The position numbers and the translations under genes were made by a program. This document shows, piece by piece, positions 1 through 8,278 of a stretch of DNA of 64,000 nucleotides (the stretch's first letter is position 1; the number at the start of each line of letters is the position of its first letter). Source of the stretch: Firmicutes bacterium UBA5493 (GTDB lineage Bacteria; Bacillota; Limnochordia; Darwinibacteriales; Darwinibacteriaceae); NCBI GenBank assembly GCA_002424045.1, contig DIPH01000016.1, forward strand, positions 69,098 to 133,097, written 5' to 3'. The notes under the pieces were generated by a model that worked only from the letters and a program-made list of their open reading frames with translations, made no database searches and had not been told where the DNA came from.

Positions 1-414
1 TTGCCTGCCCATGCCCAACCGCAGATTCTGCGTTCCGATGAGACCATCGTCAACATCACTGCCAAAGAAAAGGAGATATTGATTCGCTTAGTGTCCGCGG
101 AGGCGAGGGGCGAGTCTTTGGAAGGGCAGATAGCGGTGGCCGCGGTAATCTTAAACAGAGTGCAAAGTAGCAGGTTCCCCGATACCGTGTGGGAGGTCAT
201 GCACCAACCGGGACAGTTTACACCCATCGAAAGAAATGACCTGCCACAGACCGTCGGCGATACTTGCGCCGAGGCCGTGGAAAGAGCTCTGCATGGCGAA
301 GACCCCACCGGTGGAGCTTTGTTCTTCTACAATCCTCAAGCGACACAGGCTGCAGATTATTGGGCTACGAAGCCGGTGATCAAAAAGATCGGGAATCATA
401 ACTTCACACTCTAG
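1..414 (+). CDS. SleB-type cell wall hydrolase, C-terminal part
   Basis: Cell-wall hydrolase of the SleB/CwlJ (Hydrolase_2) type, which cleaves spore cortex or vegetative peptidoglycan outside the membrane. The visible 137 residues hold the whole catalytic domain: the SAEARGE motif with the likely catalytic Glu near residue 34, followed by the typical ILNRV segment and the C-terminal FFYNP and GNHNF blocks. The reading frame is open to the first base, so the true start, a signal peptide and perhaps a peptidoglycan-binding domain probably lie upstream of the window. It is followed 26 bases later by pdaB on the same strand, which suits a sporulation or germination role. Family assignment is firm; cortex specificity is inference. 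Confidence 0.8.
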   Translation: MPAHAQPQILRSDETIVNITAKEKEILIRLVSAEARGESLEGQIAVAAVILNRVQSSRFPDTVWEVMHQPGQFTPIERNDLPQTVGDTCAEAVERALHGEDPTGGALFFYNPQATQAADYWATKPVIKKIGNHNFTL

Positions 415-440
415 GTAATAGAATTACCAGGGGTGATGTT

Positions 441-1211
441 ATGCGGGTTTTCGTTATCAGGATCAAATGGTGGTACGTGTTCATGCTACTCGTGTTAGGT
501 TTCGTGAGCCTTGTACCGCAGGTGCGAGAACCACTCATTGTCAGTGTCACGTCCCGAGGCCGGCTGGTTCCCATTTACAGCGTGAAGACGTCAGCAAATA
601 GGGTCGCCATCTCCTTTGATGCTACCTGGGGTACGGAACTAACCGATGAGATTCTGGACATCTTAGATAGCCATGGGATAACGACAACTTTCTTTTTAGC
701 AGGATATTGGGTAGAGAAACATCCGGACTATGTAGTGAAAATTGCAGAGGCTGGTCATGAAATCGGCAATCATAGCTACTCTCATCCCCATATGAACACA
801 CTGAGCGAACAGGGTATTAGCTATGAATTGCAGAAAAACGCAGACTTAATCAGGGACTTAACCGGTCAGTGCACCTCCCTCTTTCGCCCGCCTTTTGGAG
901 AGTATAATAACCAAGTGATATCAGTGGCATCTGCCCTAGGATACCACACCATCCAGTGGTCCGTGGACTCGCTGGACTGGAAGAACCTCACGAGTAACCA
1001 GATCTATGATCGCGTGATGGGACAGGTCAAACCTGGAGCCATCGTGCTTTTTCACAATGCAGCCCCTGGAACCCCCGGGGCTATTCGCCGTCTGATCCCG
1101 GACTTATTAGCCCAGGGCTATGAAATTCTTCCCATCTCTCATTTGCTGCACAAAGGAGACTTTTATATTGACCATGCTGGAACCCAGTATCCTAGAAAAG
1201 GGGGTAGTTGA
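441..1211 (+). CDS. pdaB: Polysaccharide deacetylase, PdaB-like sporulation protein
   Basis: Carbohydrate esterase family 4 protein of the PdaB type, needed for stable spores in Bacillus. An N-terminal membrane anchor (about residues 8-26) is followed by a NodB domain. The SFDATWG motif (Asp60) replaces the usual TFDDG, which is normal for PdaB; the metal-binding GNHSYSHPH (His111, His115), the RPPFGEYN block and the C-terminal LFHN motif are all visible. At 256 residues it has the family length. The stop overlaps the start of the next deacetylase by four bases, so the two are probably co-translated. Confidence 0.88.
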   Translation: MRVFVIRIKWWYVFMLLVLGFVSLVPQVREPLIVSVTSRGRLVPIYSVKTSANRVAISFDATWGTELTDEILDILDSHGITTTFFLAGYWVEKHPDYVVKIAEAGHEIGNHSYSHPHMNTLSEQGISYELQKNADLIRDLTGQCTSLFRPPFGEYNNQVISVASALGYHTIQWSVDSLDWKNLTSNQIYDRVMGQVKPGAIVLFHNAAPGTPGAIRRLIPDLLAQGYEILPISHLLHKGDFYIDHAGTQYPRKGGS

Positions 1212-2182
1212 GCGTGATTATTACAAAGCGGGGAATTGTTCTGATTGCACTTGTCTTCCTAATTTTTGCCCTGGGGCTCTTAGGGCCAGGATTGTATAAA
1301 ACGGCCCAGCGCACCCTGTATGGTGTGAAGACTGGAGTCACCTTAGAAGGCCAGTTAGTCCAAGGCCTTTTGGAGCAGGAATTGTATGATGTGGTAGCCA
1401 GCTTAGCAGAAGCATCCTATGTGGAGGCTAGCAATGCAAGCTGCAATTGGCAAACCGGGGAGATTACAGCCGAGATCGTAGGACAACTGGTGGATGTGAA
1501 GGGCACGGTGGATGCGCTTTTGGCTGCTCCTGCCCAATCTAAAGTGGACTTAGTCACCGTCCTTATCCTACCCTCCATAACCAGTGCTCACTTTGAAGCC
1601 ATTTATCGGGGTCCCACTACGGAGCCTAGGGTAGCCCTTATGATCAATGTGGACTGGGGGGATGAGTTTATCCCAGGAATGCTCGAGGTTTTTGCCCACT
1701 ATGGGGTGAGTGCGACTTGGTTTCCTACCGGTCGCTGGGCTAAGGCGTCGCCTAGCTTAGCCAAGACGATTGCCCAGGCGGGCCATGAAATTGGAAATCA
1801 TGGAGGTTGGCATGGTTCGGCCAGCGGAATGAGCCGGACGGAAACCGCCAGGCTCATTCAGGAAGGAGAAGACTTAATTCTAGAAGCCACAGGTCAACGC
1901 CCGCAGGTCTTCGCACCTCCCTCAGGAGATTTCAACCAACAGACCGTGGCTGTAGCGGCCGAGTTAGGCTACAAAACAGTGCTGTGGACAGTGGATACGG
2001 TGGATTGGCAGAGACCTGCTCCCACAGTGATCATAGATCGGGTCAAGGCGAAGATAGTCAATGGAGCCCTTGTCCTGATGCATCCCACAAAGCCCACTTT
2101 AGAAGCACTTCCGGTCATTTTGGACTACCTTGTGCAAAGGGGATTCCAAAGCGTGACCGTGACAGAGCTTCTCGCTGATTAG
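1208..2182 (+). CDS. ylxY: Polysaccharide deacetylase, YlxY-like
   Basis: Second NodB-type deacetylase (324 residues) with an N-terminal membrane segment (about residues 8-26), a 110-residue linker domain and a catalytic domain in the C-terminal half. The metal motif is GNHGGWH; the canonical TFDDG is replaced by INVDWG, so one metal ligand seems to be lost and activity is uncertain. It lies upstream of mlpA, as ylxY does in B. subtilis (ylxY-mlpA-ymxH-dpaA-dpaB-asd-dapG-dapA), which supports the name. The GTG start overlaps pdaB by four bases. Confidence 0.82.
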   Translation: MSVIITKRGIVLIALVFLIFALGLLGPGLYKTAQRTLYGVKTGVTLEGQLVQGLLEQELYDVVASLAEASYVEASNASCNWQTGEITAEIVGQLVDVKGTVDALLAAPAQSKVDLVTVLILPSITSAHFEAIYRGPTTEPRVALMINVDWGDEFIPGMLEVFAHYGVSATWFPTGRWAKASPSLAKTIAQAGHEIGNHGGWHGSASGMSRTETARLIQEGEDLILEATGQRPQVFAPPSGDFNQQTVAVAAELGYKTVLWTVDTVDWQRPAPTVIIDRVKAKIVNGALVLMHPTKPTLEALPVILDYLVQRGFQSVTVTELLAD

Positions 2183-2186
2183 TGGC

Positions 2187-3398
2187 CTAAAAGAGTGTCC
2201 AGATATCAGAGTCTTCCTGTCCTAGGTCTCGTAGGGCCAGGCCCCCTAGGTTGTACTCTTTGACCAAGTCTAGCTTGTACTTCACACTGTAGCGATTTTC
2301 AAACCACACTTCGCGTCCAGCACCATATTGAAAATATGGTGCTTTGGAGTTTGTATCCCACTTGACACTGGCACCTTCTCGGGCTGCTAGTTCTAGGACC
2401 TCTTGATGGGAAAGGGCCGAAGGGATGCCAGTTCTAGACCAGTGGAGACCGCCTGTGGAGACAGCAAGAATGATCTTGTCGGGATGCACAAGATGGGTAA
2501 TCTCTTGGAGCATGGCTTCCATCTCGGCGATGGATGTCAGAGGCCCAGATTGTTGGTCTGTAGATGCTCTAGCACTTTCCAATACGATATAGTCCACCGC
2601 ACGTGCGGCGGCTTTGTACTCAATGGTTGCATCCCAGGGGAGAGCGACCATTGTTTTTAGTCCTTTTTGGCGCAGTCGAGTTGCTAATTGTCCCAGAAAC
2701 TCAAAGAGCTGGGGTTGTTCTTCACCGGGAACATAGTCTATATCGACTAAGACCCCCTTTAGACCCCATTCTTCTAAGGTGTCTTGCAATTGGCTAAGAC
2801 TGTTCGCCTGAAGATAGGACGTACTTAAAAGACGTGACGGGCTAGAACCTACATGGACGTGGGCGTAGGTATCCATCTCTTGATTGCCAGCAAAATACAG
2901 GCTGCGACCCATTTCTTCTGGGTCAAAGTCAGCGATAAGTCCCCCGTAACTATCGAGCTTCCAGCCTAAGGGAGCCATACTAGTGAGTTTCGTTCCATTT
3001 TCGAGGAGGCTCTCATAGGCTTGCTCTCCACCGGGATAAAACCCAAGGAACGTATGTTCAACCTCTTTGCGCTCAACACGTTCGATGGAGACGGCATACT
3101 CAGGGATCCAACCTTCAATGCCTATGCGGGGACGAATCTTATACCAGTTCTCTACTTGGTCCAAAATGGTAATCGTAGTATTCCTGGTTACCGTTCCTAG
3201 TGGCTTTCCATCGGATGCAGGACTGTGACGGACAGTCACTCGGTCAGCTGTAACCGTGCCTGTCTGCCCTAGGACCACGTAAGATTGTTGCGTCATGGGC
3301 GGATCTATGGGATGAATTGGCTGTCCCTGAGCTCCGCTTAGTAGATTCGTGAGATAGAATAGAATGGACAATATTGCTGCAATGATGCCTTGGTTCAC
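2187..3398 (-). CDS. Secreted SH3-domain / GH18-like protein
   Basis: Exported protein of 403 residues: N-terminal hydrophobic segment (residues 4-20), a bacterial SH3 domain (about 45-105) and a glycoside hydrolase 18-like barrel of the YaaH/YdhD group (about 113-403). Such proteins act on peptidoglycan, often in spores. At the catalytic loop the family DxxDxDxE pattern reads VLVDIDYVP, so Asp221 sits where the proton-donor Glu is expected. The start chosen is GTG at 3398 behind a purine-rich site (AAAGGGGGG); an ATG 29 codons upstream (3485) has no good site and would put the signal segment inside. It lies antisense between ylxY and mlpA, where B. subtilis has no gene. Confidence 0.72.
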   Translation of the reverse strand: MNQGIIAAILSILFYLTNLLSGAQGQPIHPIDPPMTQQSYVVLGQTGTVTADRVTVRHSPASDGKPLGTVTRNTTITILDQVENWYKIRPRIGIEGWIPEYAVSIERVERKEVEHTFLGFYPGGEQAYESLLENGTKLTSMAPLGWKLDSYGGLIADFDPEEMGRSLYFAGNQEMDTYAHVHVGSSPSRLLSTSYLQANSLSQLQDTLEEWGLKGVLVDIDYVPGEEQPQLFEFLGQLATRLRQKGLKTMVALPWDATIEYKAAARAVDYIVLESARASTDQQSGPLTSIAEMEAMLQEITHLVHPDKIILAVSTGGLHWSRTGIPSALSHQEVLELAAREGASVKWDTNSKAPYFQYGAGREVWFENRYSVKYKLDLVKEYNLGGLALRDLGQEDSDIWTLF

Positions 3399-3510
3399 AT
3401 GGATCCCCCCTTTCTGGTCTGATGAATCTATGGTATCATATTGATATGGAAAAATCAGTGGAAAGAAAAGTACGTCTTGGTCCATTTGCCCAGTCGTATT
3501 GGAGGATAGA

Positions 3511-4797
3511 ATGTATCAACGAACCGTCTTGCCTAACGGAATAAGAATCATTACAGAATATATTCCCTATATACGCTCAGTCACCCTCGGAGCATGGTTT
3601 GAGGTGGGAAGCCGTCATGAAACACAGCATGAATGGGGGATTTCCCACTTTATTGAGCATATGATGTTTAAAGGTACACGAAATTATTCCGCCCGGGATA
3701 TCGCTGAAGTCATGGATAAGCGGGGAGGCTACCTCAATGCTTTTACCGGCAAGGAACAAACCTGCTATTACTTCAAGGTCTTAGATGAGCATTATGGCAC
3801 TGCATCTGAGCTTTTGCAGCAAATGCTACTGTACTCTTTATTTTCCCCTGCAGATGTGGCCAAAGAAAAGAATGTAGTTCTCGAGGAGCTTCGCATGTAC
3901 GAAGACTCTCCTGAAGAGCTGGTCCATGATCTCTTTGCTAATATCCTGTGGCCCGAGGATCCCCTGGGTCGAAACATAATAGGGTCCCATGAAACGATTA
4001 GCGGGTTTACTCCCGAGATGATCAGGGAGTATATGAAAAAGCACTATACTGGTGATCGCTTGGTCATTGCTAGTGCTGGTAATATCAGCCACAAACAGGT
4101 GGTAGACACCTTCGGAGCCGCCTTTGATTTTTTACCACAAGGGTCCATGCCCCAGCTAGCCAAGGCAAATCACCGGTCGCAACAGGGGTGTTTCCAGGAC
4201 AAGGATATAGAGCAGGTTCATCTATGTCTTGGGGGACCGGCCCTATGCCGTCATGACCAGCGACGCTATGCCCTCTCCCTCTTAGATACTATGATCGGTG
4301 GAGGCGTGAGCTCCCTGCTTTTCCAGGAGCTTCGAGAAGAACGGGGTTTGGTCTATAACACCTATTCGTTCACCTCTCTCTTCGATGACGCTGGTGCTTA
4401 TGGTGTGTATGCCGGTTTTGGCCCCCAGAACTGGGCCCAGGTGTGGGACGTGCTCTATAAACTATTTCAGGGGATCCCCAAGCTGATCACGCCTGAGATG
4501 TTAGAAAGAGCTAAGGGTCAAATGAAGGGTAGCTTGGTGTTATCCTTAGAGAGTACCAGCAATCGCATGACGCGCTTGGTCAAGGGCGAGATGGACGAAG
4601 GAGGGATTACCACTACCGAGGAGACCATGAGCCACATCGATCAAGTGAAGTATGAAGACTTGATGGAATTGGCCAGGCTTGTATACAATCCCCAGAACTG
4701 GAGTTGGGTAGGGCTTGGGCCAAGGAATCTGATTAAGGAGGAAAGGTATGGCAGAGGAGATGTTGAGGGAGATATTCCGCTTACAGAAACAGTTTGA
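3511..4797 (+). CDS. mlpA: M16 family zinc peptidase MlpA
   Basis: Insulinase-type (M16) processing peptidase homolog. The inverted zinc motif HFIEH is at residues 46-50 and is followed by the FKGT segment typical of this group; a downstream Glu for zinc lies in the VVLEELRMYED region. The length of 428 residues fits MlpA/YmxG. ATG at 3511 is chosen because GGAGG sits at 3501-3505; a TTG four codons earlier would overlap that site. Its last 50 bases overlap the next gene. The position after ylxY and before ymxH and dpaA is the B. subtilis order. Confidence 0.9.
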   Translation: MYQRTVLPNGIRIITEYIPYIRSVTLGAWFEVGSRHETQHEWGISHFIEHMMFKGTRNYSARDIAEVMDKRGGYLNAFTGKEQTCYYFKVLDEHYGTASELLQQMLLYSLFSPADVAKEKNVVLEELRMYEDSPEELVHDLFANILWPEDPLGRNIIGSHETISGFTPEMIREYMKKHYTGDRLVIASAGNISHKQVVDTFGAAFDFLPQGSMPQLAKANHRSQQGCFQDKDIEQVHLCLGGPALCRHDQRRYALSLLDTMIGGGVSSLLFQELREERGLVYNTYSFTSLFDDAGAYGVYAGFGPQNWAQVWDVLYKLFQGIPKLITPEMLERAKGQMKGSLVLSLESTSNRMTRLVKGEMDEGGITTTEETMSHIDQVKYEDLMELARLVYNPQNWSWVGLGPRNLIKEERYGRGDVEGDIPLTETV

Positions 4798-5113
4798 TGA
4801 CGCTGTAGCCACACACAGGGGTCTTGATTACAGTCCCGATGTATGGATTCAAAAGGAAGTGCTAGCCATCATTTCCGAGTTGAGTGAAATTTTAGATGAA
4901 GTGAACTTCAAATGGTGGAAGGACCCCAAAGAGATAAATCACGAGAAGCTCACGGAGGAAATTGTCGATGTATTGCATTTTTTCGTGAGCATGTGTATAA
5001 AAGCAGGCATAGGCCCTGAGGAGCTCTATCAGGCTTACATTCGTAAGAACCGGGAGAACTTCGCTCGTCAAGAAGGTGCAACTGACAGGGAAGGGTATGC
5101 TTGGAAGAAATAG
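4748..5113 (+). CDS. dUTPase-like all-alpha NTP pyrophosphatase
   Basis: Protein of 121 residues resembling the dimeric dUTPase family (all-alpha NTP pyrophosphatase superfamily, related to MazG), which would hydrolyse dUTP or similar nucleotides. The metal-binding helices are visible as KEVLAIISELSEILDEVNFKWW and EEIVDVLHFFVSM, with the expected ExxE and ExxD spacing. The start is ATG at 4748 behind AAGGAGGAAAG, and it begins inside the 3' end of mlpA in another frame, a 50-base overlap suggesting translational coupling. Substrate is not certain from sequence. Confidence 0.72.
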   Translation: MAEEMLREIFRLQKQFDDAVATHRGLDYSPDVWIQKEVLAIISELSEILDEVNFKWWKDPKEINHEKLTEEIVDVLHFFVSMCIKAGIGPEELYQAYIRKNRENFARQEGATDREGYAWKK

Positions 5114-5129
5114 TCGGTTGTGATATAAT
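5101..5129 (+). promoter_or_regulatory. Predicted SigA promoter before the beta-rich protein
   Basis: TTGGAA (5101-5106), a 17-base spacer and a perfect TATAAT (5124-5129) preceded by TG, an extended -10. It overlaps the end of the dUTPase-like gene and would transcribe 5175 onward. Confidence 0.6.
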
Positions 5130-5174
5130 CTAAATACTCCGCGCCCAGGGAGATGTCCAAAGGAGATGTTCTTT

Positions 5175-6425
5175 TTGTACATGCGCGGGGTTTTTTCTGT
5201 CCTTGTTTGGTTGCTTTTCTGTTCCAGCTCGGTCCAGGCAGCCCACTTCGGTGGCGAGCTCACCGCCACAGTAGGAATGGATGGAGCTAGTTCAGCCCTA
5301 ACCTTCGACCTGGCGAAGGATCTGTCCTGGTGTCGCTTGAAATGGGGATTCGACGCGGACATTGGAATGTCTAGCTCTCTGCGGACCAATATCGCTACAC
5401 GCTGGGAAGTTGCACTTCCAGTCACCTCAAAGGTTCAGGTCCTGTTGAATCACAACCAGGACCACTTCACTTCATCGGATATCTTTCGGATCATCAACAA
5501 GAACAACTACACCGCGGAAAGCTATTCTACCTCGTTCCAAACCGAACAGCTTAGAGTCGGCTTCTTAAGACAGATCCTTTTCAGAAACAGGGATGTTGTG
5601 GATGCCGTATTTGCCCAGAGTAACCTCAACATAGGTGGCCTTTCTTTAACAGGTATGCAGATGCGGTTTGCAGGTATTTCGGAAAGTGGAACCGCGGACG
5701 TTTTTCAGGGCGAAGGAAGACTCGGTGCCTTTGATGTGGTGGGAGCTAGGGGATGGCAAAGCGATTCCAAGGGCGAAGAGAGTCAAGGGTGGGTCTTTGA
5801 GCTAAAGAAGGAGGGCGATGGGCCCACGGGGTGTTTCGTTGTCCAGCGGATTGACCCTGGTTTTCTTAGCCCCTTGGCCATGACTAATAGATACACTCCC
5901 GATCGTCAGGGGTGGAAGCTTGAATTACTCACTGAGCATAATGGGCTTCAACTTGGTTTCAATATCAGACGGCATAAAAATGTGGAGGGAACCAGAGATT
6001 ACAAGCAACTTTCCTGGAAACTCGATGCTAAAGACAAGCATACTAGGGTAGAGTGGCGCATTCAACCAACGCCTGCTTTTATCATCAGCTATGACAGGGG
6101 AGGTAGTCTCTTCCAGCTAGATGCTTTAAACAGTACTCTCCGTACTGACTTGAAGGTTTGGGATACGGCTGTAAGTTTCAGACTGGACGCAGCGCGCTCT
6201 ATTGCCCGTTTGGAGTGTAGGTTTGGGCGAGTTCTAGAGTGGCGCGTAATCACAAAATACGATTTTCTACTTCACCGTTCACATTATTCTATTCTCATTC
6301 GGCATAGTGGTGGGGACACAGCCCACCACCTTCAGTTGGAGATCGGTCAGTATGATCGGGGTAATATGAACGCGGGTTTTAACAATCCAGGAAGCTTCTG
6401 CATATCATGGGCATGGAAGTTCTAG
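5175..6425 (+). CDS. Secreted beta-rich protein, possible outer-membrane barrel
   Basis: I do not recognise a named family. The 416-residue product has a signal peptide (hydrophobic run followed by SSSVQA, cleavage likely before AHFGG). The remainder is rich in alternating polar/hydrophobic stretches, Gly, Trp and Tyr, has no helical membrane segment, and ends SFCISWAWKF, an alternating strand with a terminal aromatic residue like the C-terminal signature of outer-membrane barrels. Start is ambiguous: AGGAG ends at 5165, so the TTG at 5175 has ideal spacing, the ATG at 5166 abuts the site and the ATG at 5181 is also possible. It has its own promoter and is inserted between mlpA and ymxH. Confidence 0.6.
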   Translation: MYMRGVFSVLVWLLFCSSSVQAAHFGGELTATVGMDGASSALTFDLAKDLSWCRLKWGFDADIGMSSSLRTNIATRWEVALPVTSKVQVLLNHNQDHFTSSDIFRIINKNNYTAESYSTSFQTEQLRVGFLRQILFRNRDVVDAVFAQSNLNIGGLSLTGMQMRFAGISESGTADVFQGEGRLGAFDVVGARGWQSDSKGEESQGWVFELKKEGDGPTGCFVVQRIDPGFLSPLAMTNRYTPDRQGWKLELLTEHNGLQLGFNIRRHKNVEGTRDYKQLSWKLDAKDKHTRVEWRIQPTPAFIISYDRGGSLFQLDALNSTLRTDLKVWDTAVSFRLDAARSIARLECRFGRVLEWRVITKYDFLLHRSHYSILIRHSGGDTAHHLQLEIGQYDRGNMNAGFNNPGSFCISWAWKF

Positions 6426-6479
6426 TGGCTCTTGTTGCCACATATGTTGAGCCGAGGTGGAGTGAGGTGGGGTAGAAGT

Positions 6480-6770
6480 ATGCGTTATTCAGAGTTGTCG
6501 GGCAAAGAGATCATCTGCATTGACCAAGGGATCAGGCTTGGAGTGGTGGATCATACGGATCTGATCATTAATCTGCGTAGCGGCGAAGTAGAGTCCATCG
6601 TGATTCCCTATGGTCATCGCTGGTTTAAGCCCAAGCTCATTGTGATTCCTTGGCGGGGCATCAAAAAGATAGGGCGAGATTTGATTATCGTTGATTTAAC
6701 CACGGCTAAAGATTACGCGGATGTGATGAAAAAAATCGAGGAGAAACCGCGGAGAATGTCGTTTTTCTAG
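6480..6770 (+). CDS. ymxH: YlmC/YmxH family sporulation protein
   Basis: Small PRC-barrel-like protein of 96 residues of the YlmC/YmxH family, linked to sporulation; biochemical role unknown. The family signatures MRYSELSGKEII and the FKPKLIVIPW block are clear. ATG at 6480 follows GAGGTGGGG; an upstream in-frame extension of 16 codons has no support. The position close to mlpA and the dap/dpa operon matches B. subtilis ymxH. Confidence 0.87.
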   Translation: MRYSELSGKEIICIDQGIRLGVVDHTDLIINLRSGEVESIVIPYGHRWFKPKLIVIPWRGIKKIGRDLIIVDLTTAKDYADVMKKIEEKPRRMSFF

Positions 6771-6896
6771 GTTTGGAGCAGTAAACCTGCCCTCCGAATC
6801 CAAGAGGCAAGGTACTTTTTTCAACCGTCTTCTTCGTGGGAATAAGCCCCCTTTTATTGGGTAAGCTAGTTTCAAGAAATGAAAGGGGGAATTCTT

Positions 6897-7427
6897 TTGT
6901 CGACTGTCATTGGTGTTTTTCGTGACATTAATACTGCCGAAGACGCAGTGAAGGCTCTGAGAAATAAAGGGTTTAGAGATAACGAAATCTCCATCCTAGC
7001 TAAAGACAGCCAGGGTCAGGGTAAGGGTCAGCGTCAGGGTATGTCTCGAGATATGGAAACTGGCTCGGACTTCGGCGGCGCCGATTCCATTGCTGATGGA
7101 ACCACATGGGGCGGGGCACTAGGTGGAGTAGCAGGGCTTTTAGCCGGGGTTGGGGCATTGGCCATACCGGGAATAGGTCCCATTGTGGCCGCAGGTCCAC
7201 TGGCTGGAGTGTTATCTGGAGCCGTTACGGGGGGGGTAGCGGGAGGATTAATCGACCTCGGTATCCCTGAGGAGAGAGGACGCCAATACGAGCAAAATCT
7301 GAAACAAGGCGGTATACTTGCAGTCATTGAGACGAGCGAGGATAAGGTAAACGACGCCAGTTCTATTCTCCGGCAAAATGGGGCTAAAGATGTGGAATCC
7401 CATGGCGGAGGAGAGAGTACCAACTAG
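6897..7427 (+). CDS. General stress protein 17M-like protein
   Basis: Protein of 176 residues whose first 45 residues (STVIGVFRDINTAEDAVKAL and on) match the general stress protein 17M-like domain. The centre (about residues 60-120) is a glycine- and alanine-rich hydrophobic stretch of the kind seen in small membrane-associated stress proteins, and the tail returns to a VIETSEDKVNDASSILRQNGA domain. The TTG start at 6897 is preferred because AAAGGGGGAA (6882-6890) is spaced correctly for it and covers the alternative ATG at 6879. A terminator follows directly, so it is probably a single-gene unit inserted upstream of dapB. Confidence 0.7.
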   Translation: MSTVIGVFRDINTAEDAVKALRNKGFRDNEISILAKDSQGQGKGQRQGMSRDMETGSDFGGADSIADGTTWGGALGGVAGLLAGVGALAIPGIGPIVAAGPLAGVLSGAVTGGVAGGLIDLGIPEERGRQYEQNLKQGGILAVIETSEDKVNDASSILRQNGAKDVESHGGGESTN

Positions 7428-7439
7428 ATCTATCTGAAG

Positions 7440-7465
7440 AGGCTACCAAGGAGGTGGCCTTTTTT
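7440..7465 (+). terminator. Rho-independent terminator
   Basis: Eight-base stem AGGCTACC/GGTGGCCT with one G-T pair, loop AAGGA, then a T-run. It closes the stress-protein gene and separates it from dapB. Confidence 0.85.
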
Positions 7466-7537
7466 CTTGTCTGCACCTTGGCAGGAATGTCTGAAGTCGA
7501 TATCGAATGGACTGCAATGGCGAAGGAGGGGAAATGC

Positions 7538-8248
7538 ATGCGAGTTGTGGTAAATGGAGCGGCTGGCAAAATGGGAAGCGAAGTGTGCAAAGCGGTACAC
7601 AGCTCCCCTGACCTGCATTTGGTGGGGGGCGTGGATCCCACGGGGCGAGGGCTGTTAACAGGTGTAAGAACTTTTACAGATCTTGAGGAAGCACTAGAGA
7701 TCACCTCTACTGATGTTGTGGTTGATTTTACCACTCCCGAAGTTGTTCGTCTGAGCATGGAGACATGTCTGGCACACAATGTTCCCATGGTTATCGGTAC
7801 GACAGGTCTCAGTGCTACAGAAATGAAGGAGTGGCAGGTCAGGGCTCTTCAGGAAAATTGGAAGGCCATTATTGCGCCTAATTTCGCCATTGGTGCCGTT
7901 CTCATGATGAAATACGCCCAAGAGGCAGTGGCGTTTTTTGAACATGCCGAGATTATTGAATACCATCATGCACAAAAACTGGACGCCCCCTCAGGAACAG
8001 CCTTGCGAACCCGAAGACTTATGCTGGAAGTGCATGACAAGGAGATCCCCATTCATAGCGTGCGGTTGCCCGGATTGGTAGCGCATCAGGAGGTAATTTT
8101 AGGGTTACCCGGGCAGACACTCACGATTCGTCATGACTCTAACAATCGCGAAAGCTTTATGCCAGGGGTTTTACTGGCTATTCGGCAACTTCCCAACATT
8201 AGGGGAGTCGTCATAGGACTAGAACACATTCTTTTCACCGACATATAG
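7538..8248 (+). CDS. dapB: 4-hydroxy-tetrahydrodipicolinate reductase
   Basis: DapB reduces the DapA product on the way to diaminopimelate and lysine. The Rossmann motif VNGAAGKMG opens the protein, the GTTGL block lies mid-chain, and the catalytic signature HHAQKLDAPSGTA is intact. ATG at 7538 follows AAGGAGGGG and gives 236 residues, a little shorter than most DapB; reading upstream to 7454 would enter the preceding terminator. It heads a run of genes that supply dihydrodipicolinate to both cell wall and spore core. Confidence 0.95.
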   Translation: MRVVVNGAAGKMGSEVCKAVHSSPDLHLVGGVDPTGRGLLTGVRTFTDLEEALEITSTDVVVDFTTPEVVRLSMETCLAHNVPMVIGTTGLSATEMKEWQVRALQENWKAIIAPNFAIGAVLMMKYAQEAVAFFEHAEIIEYHHAQKLDAPSGTALRTRRLMLEVHDKEIPIHSVRLPGLVAHQEVILGLPGQTLTIRHDSNNRESFMPGVLLAIRQLPNIRGVVIGLEHILFTDI

Positions 8249-8278
8249 TACTAGTGAGTTCGGTGAGGAGGGTTTGTC

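Noticed and set aside
4892..5425. 177-codon open frame on the minus strand
   Set aside because: Runs across the dUTPase-like gene, a promoter and the next gene's signal peptide; no ribosome-binding site and an unnatural composition.
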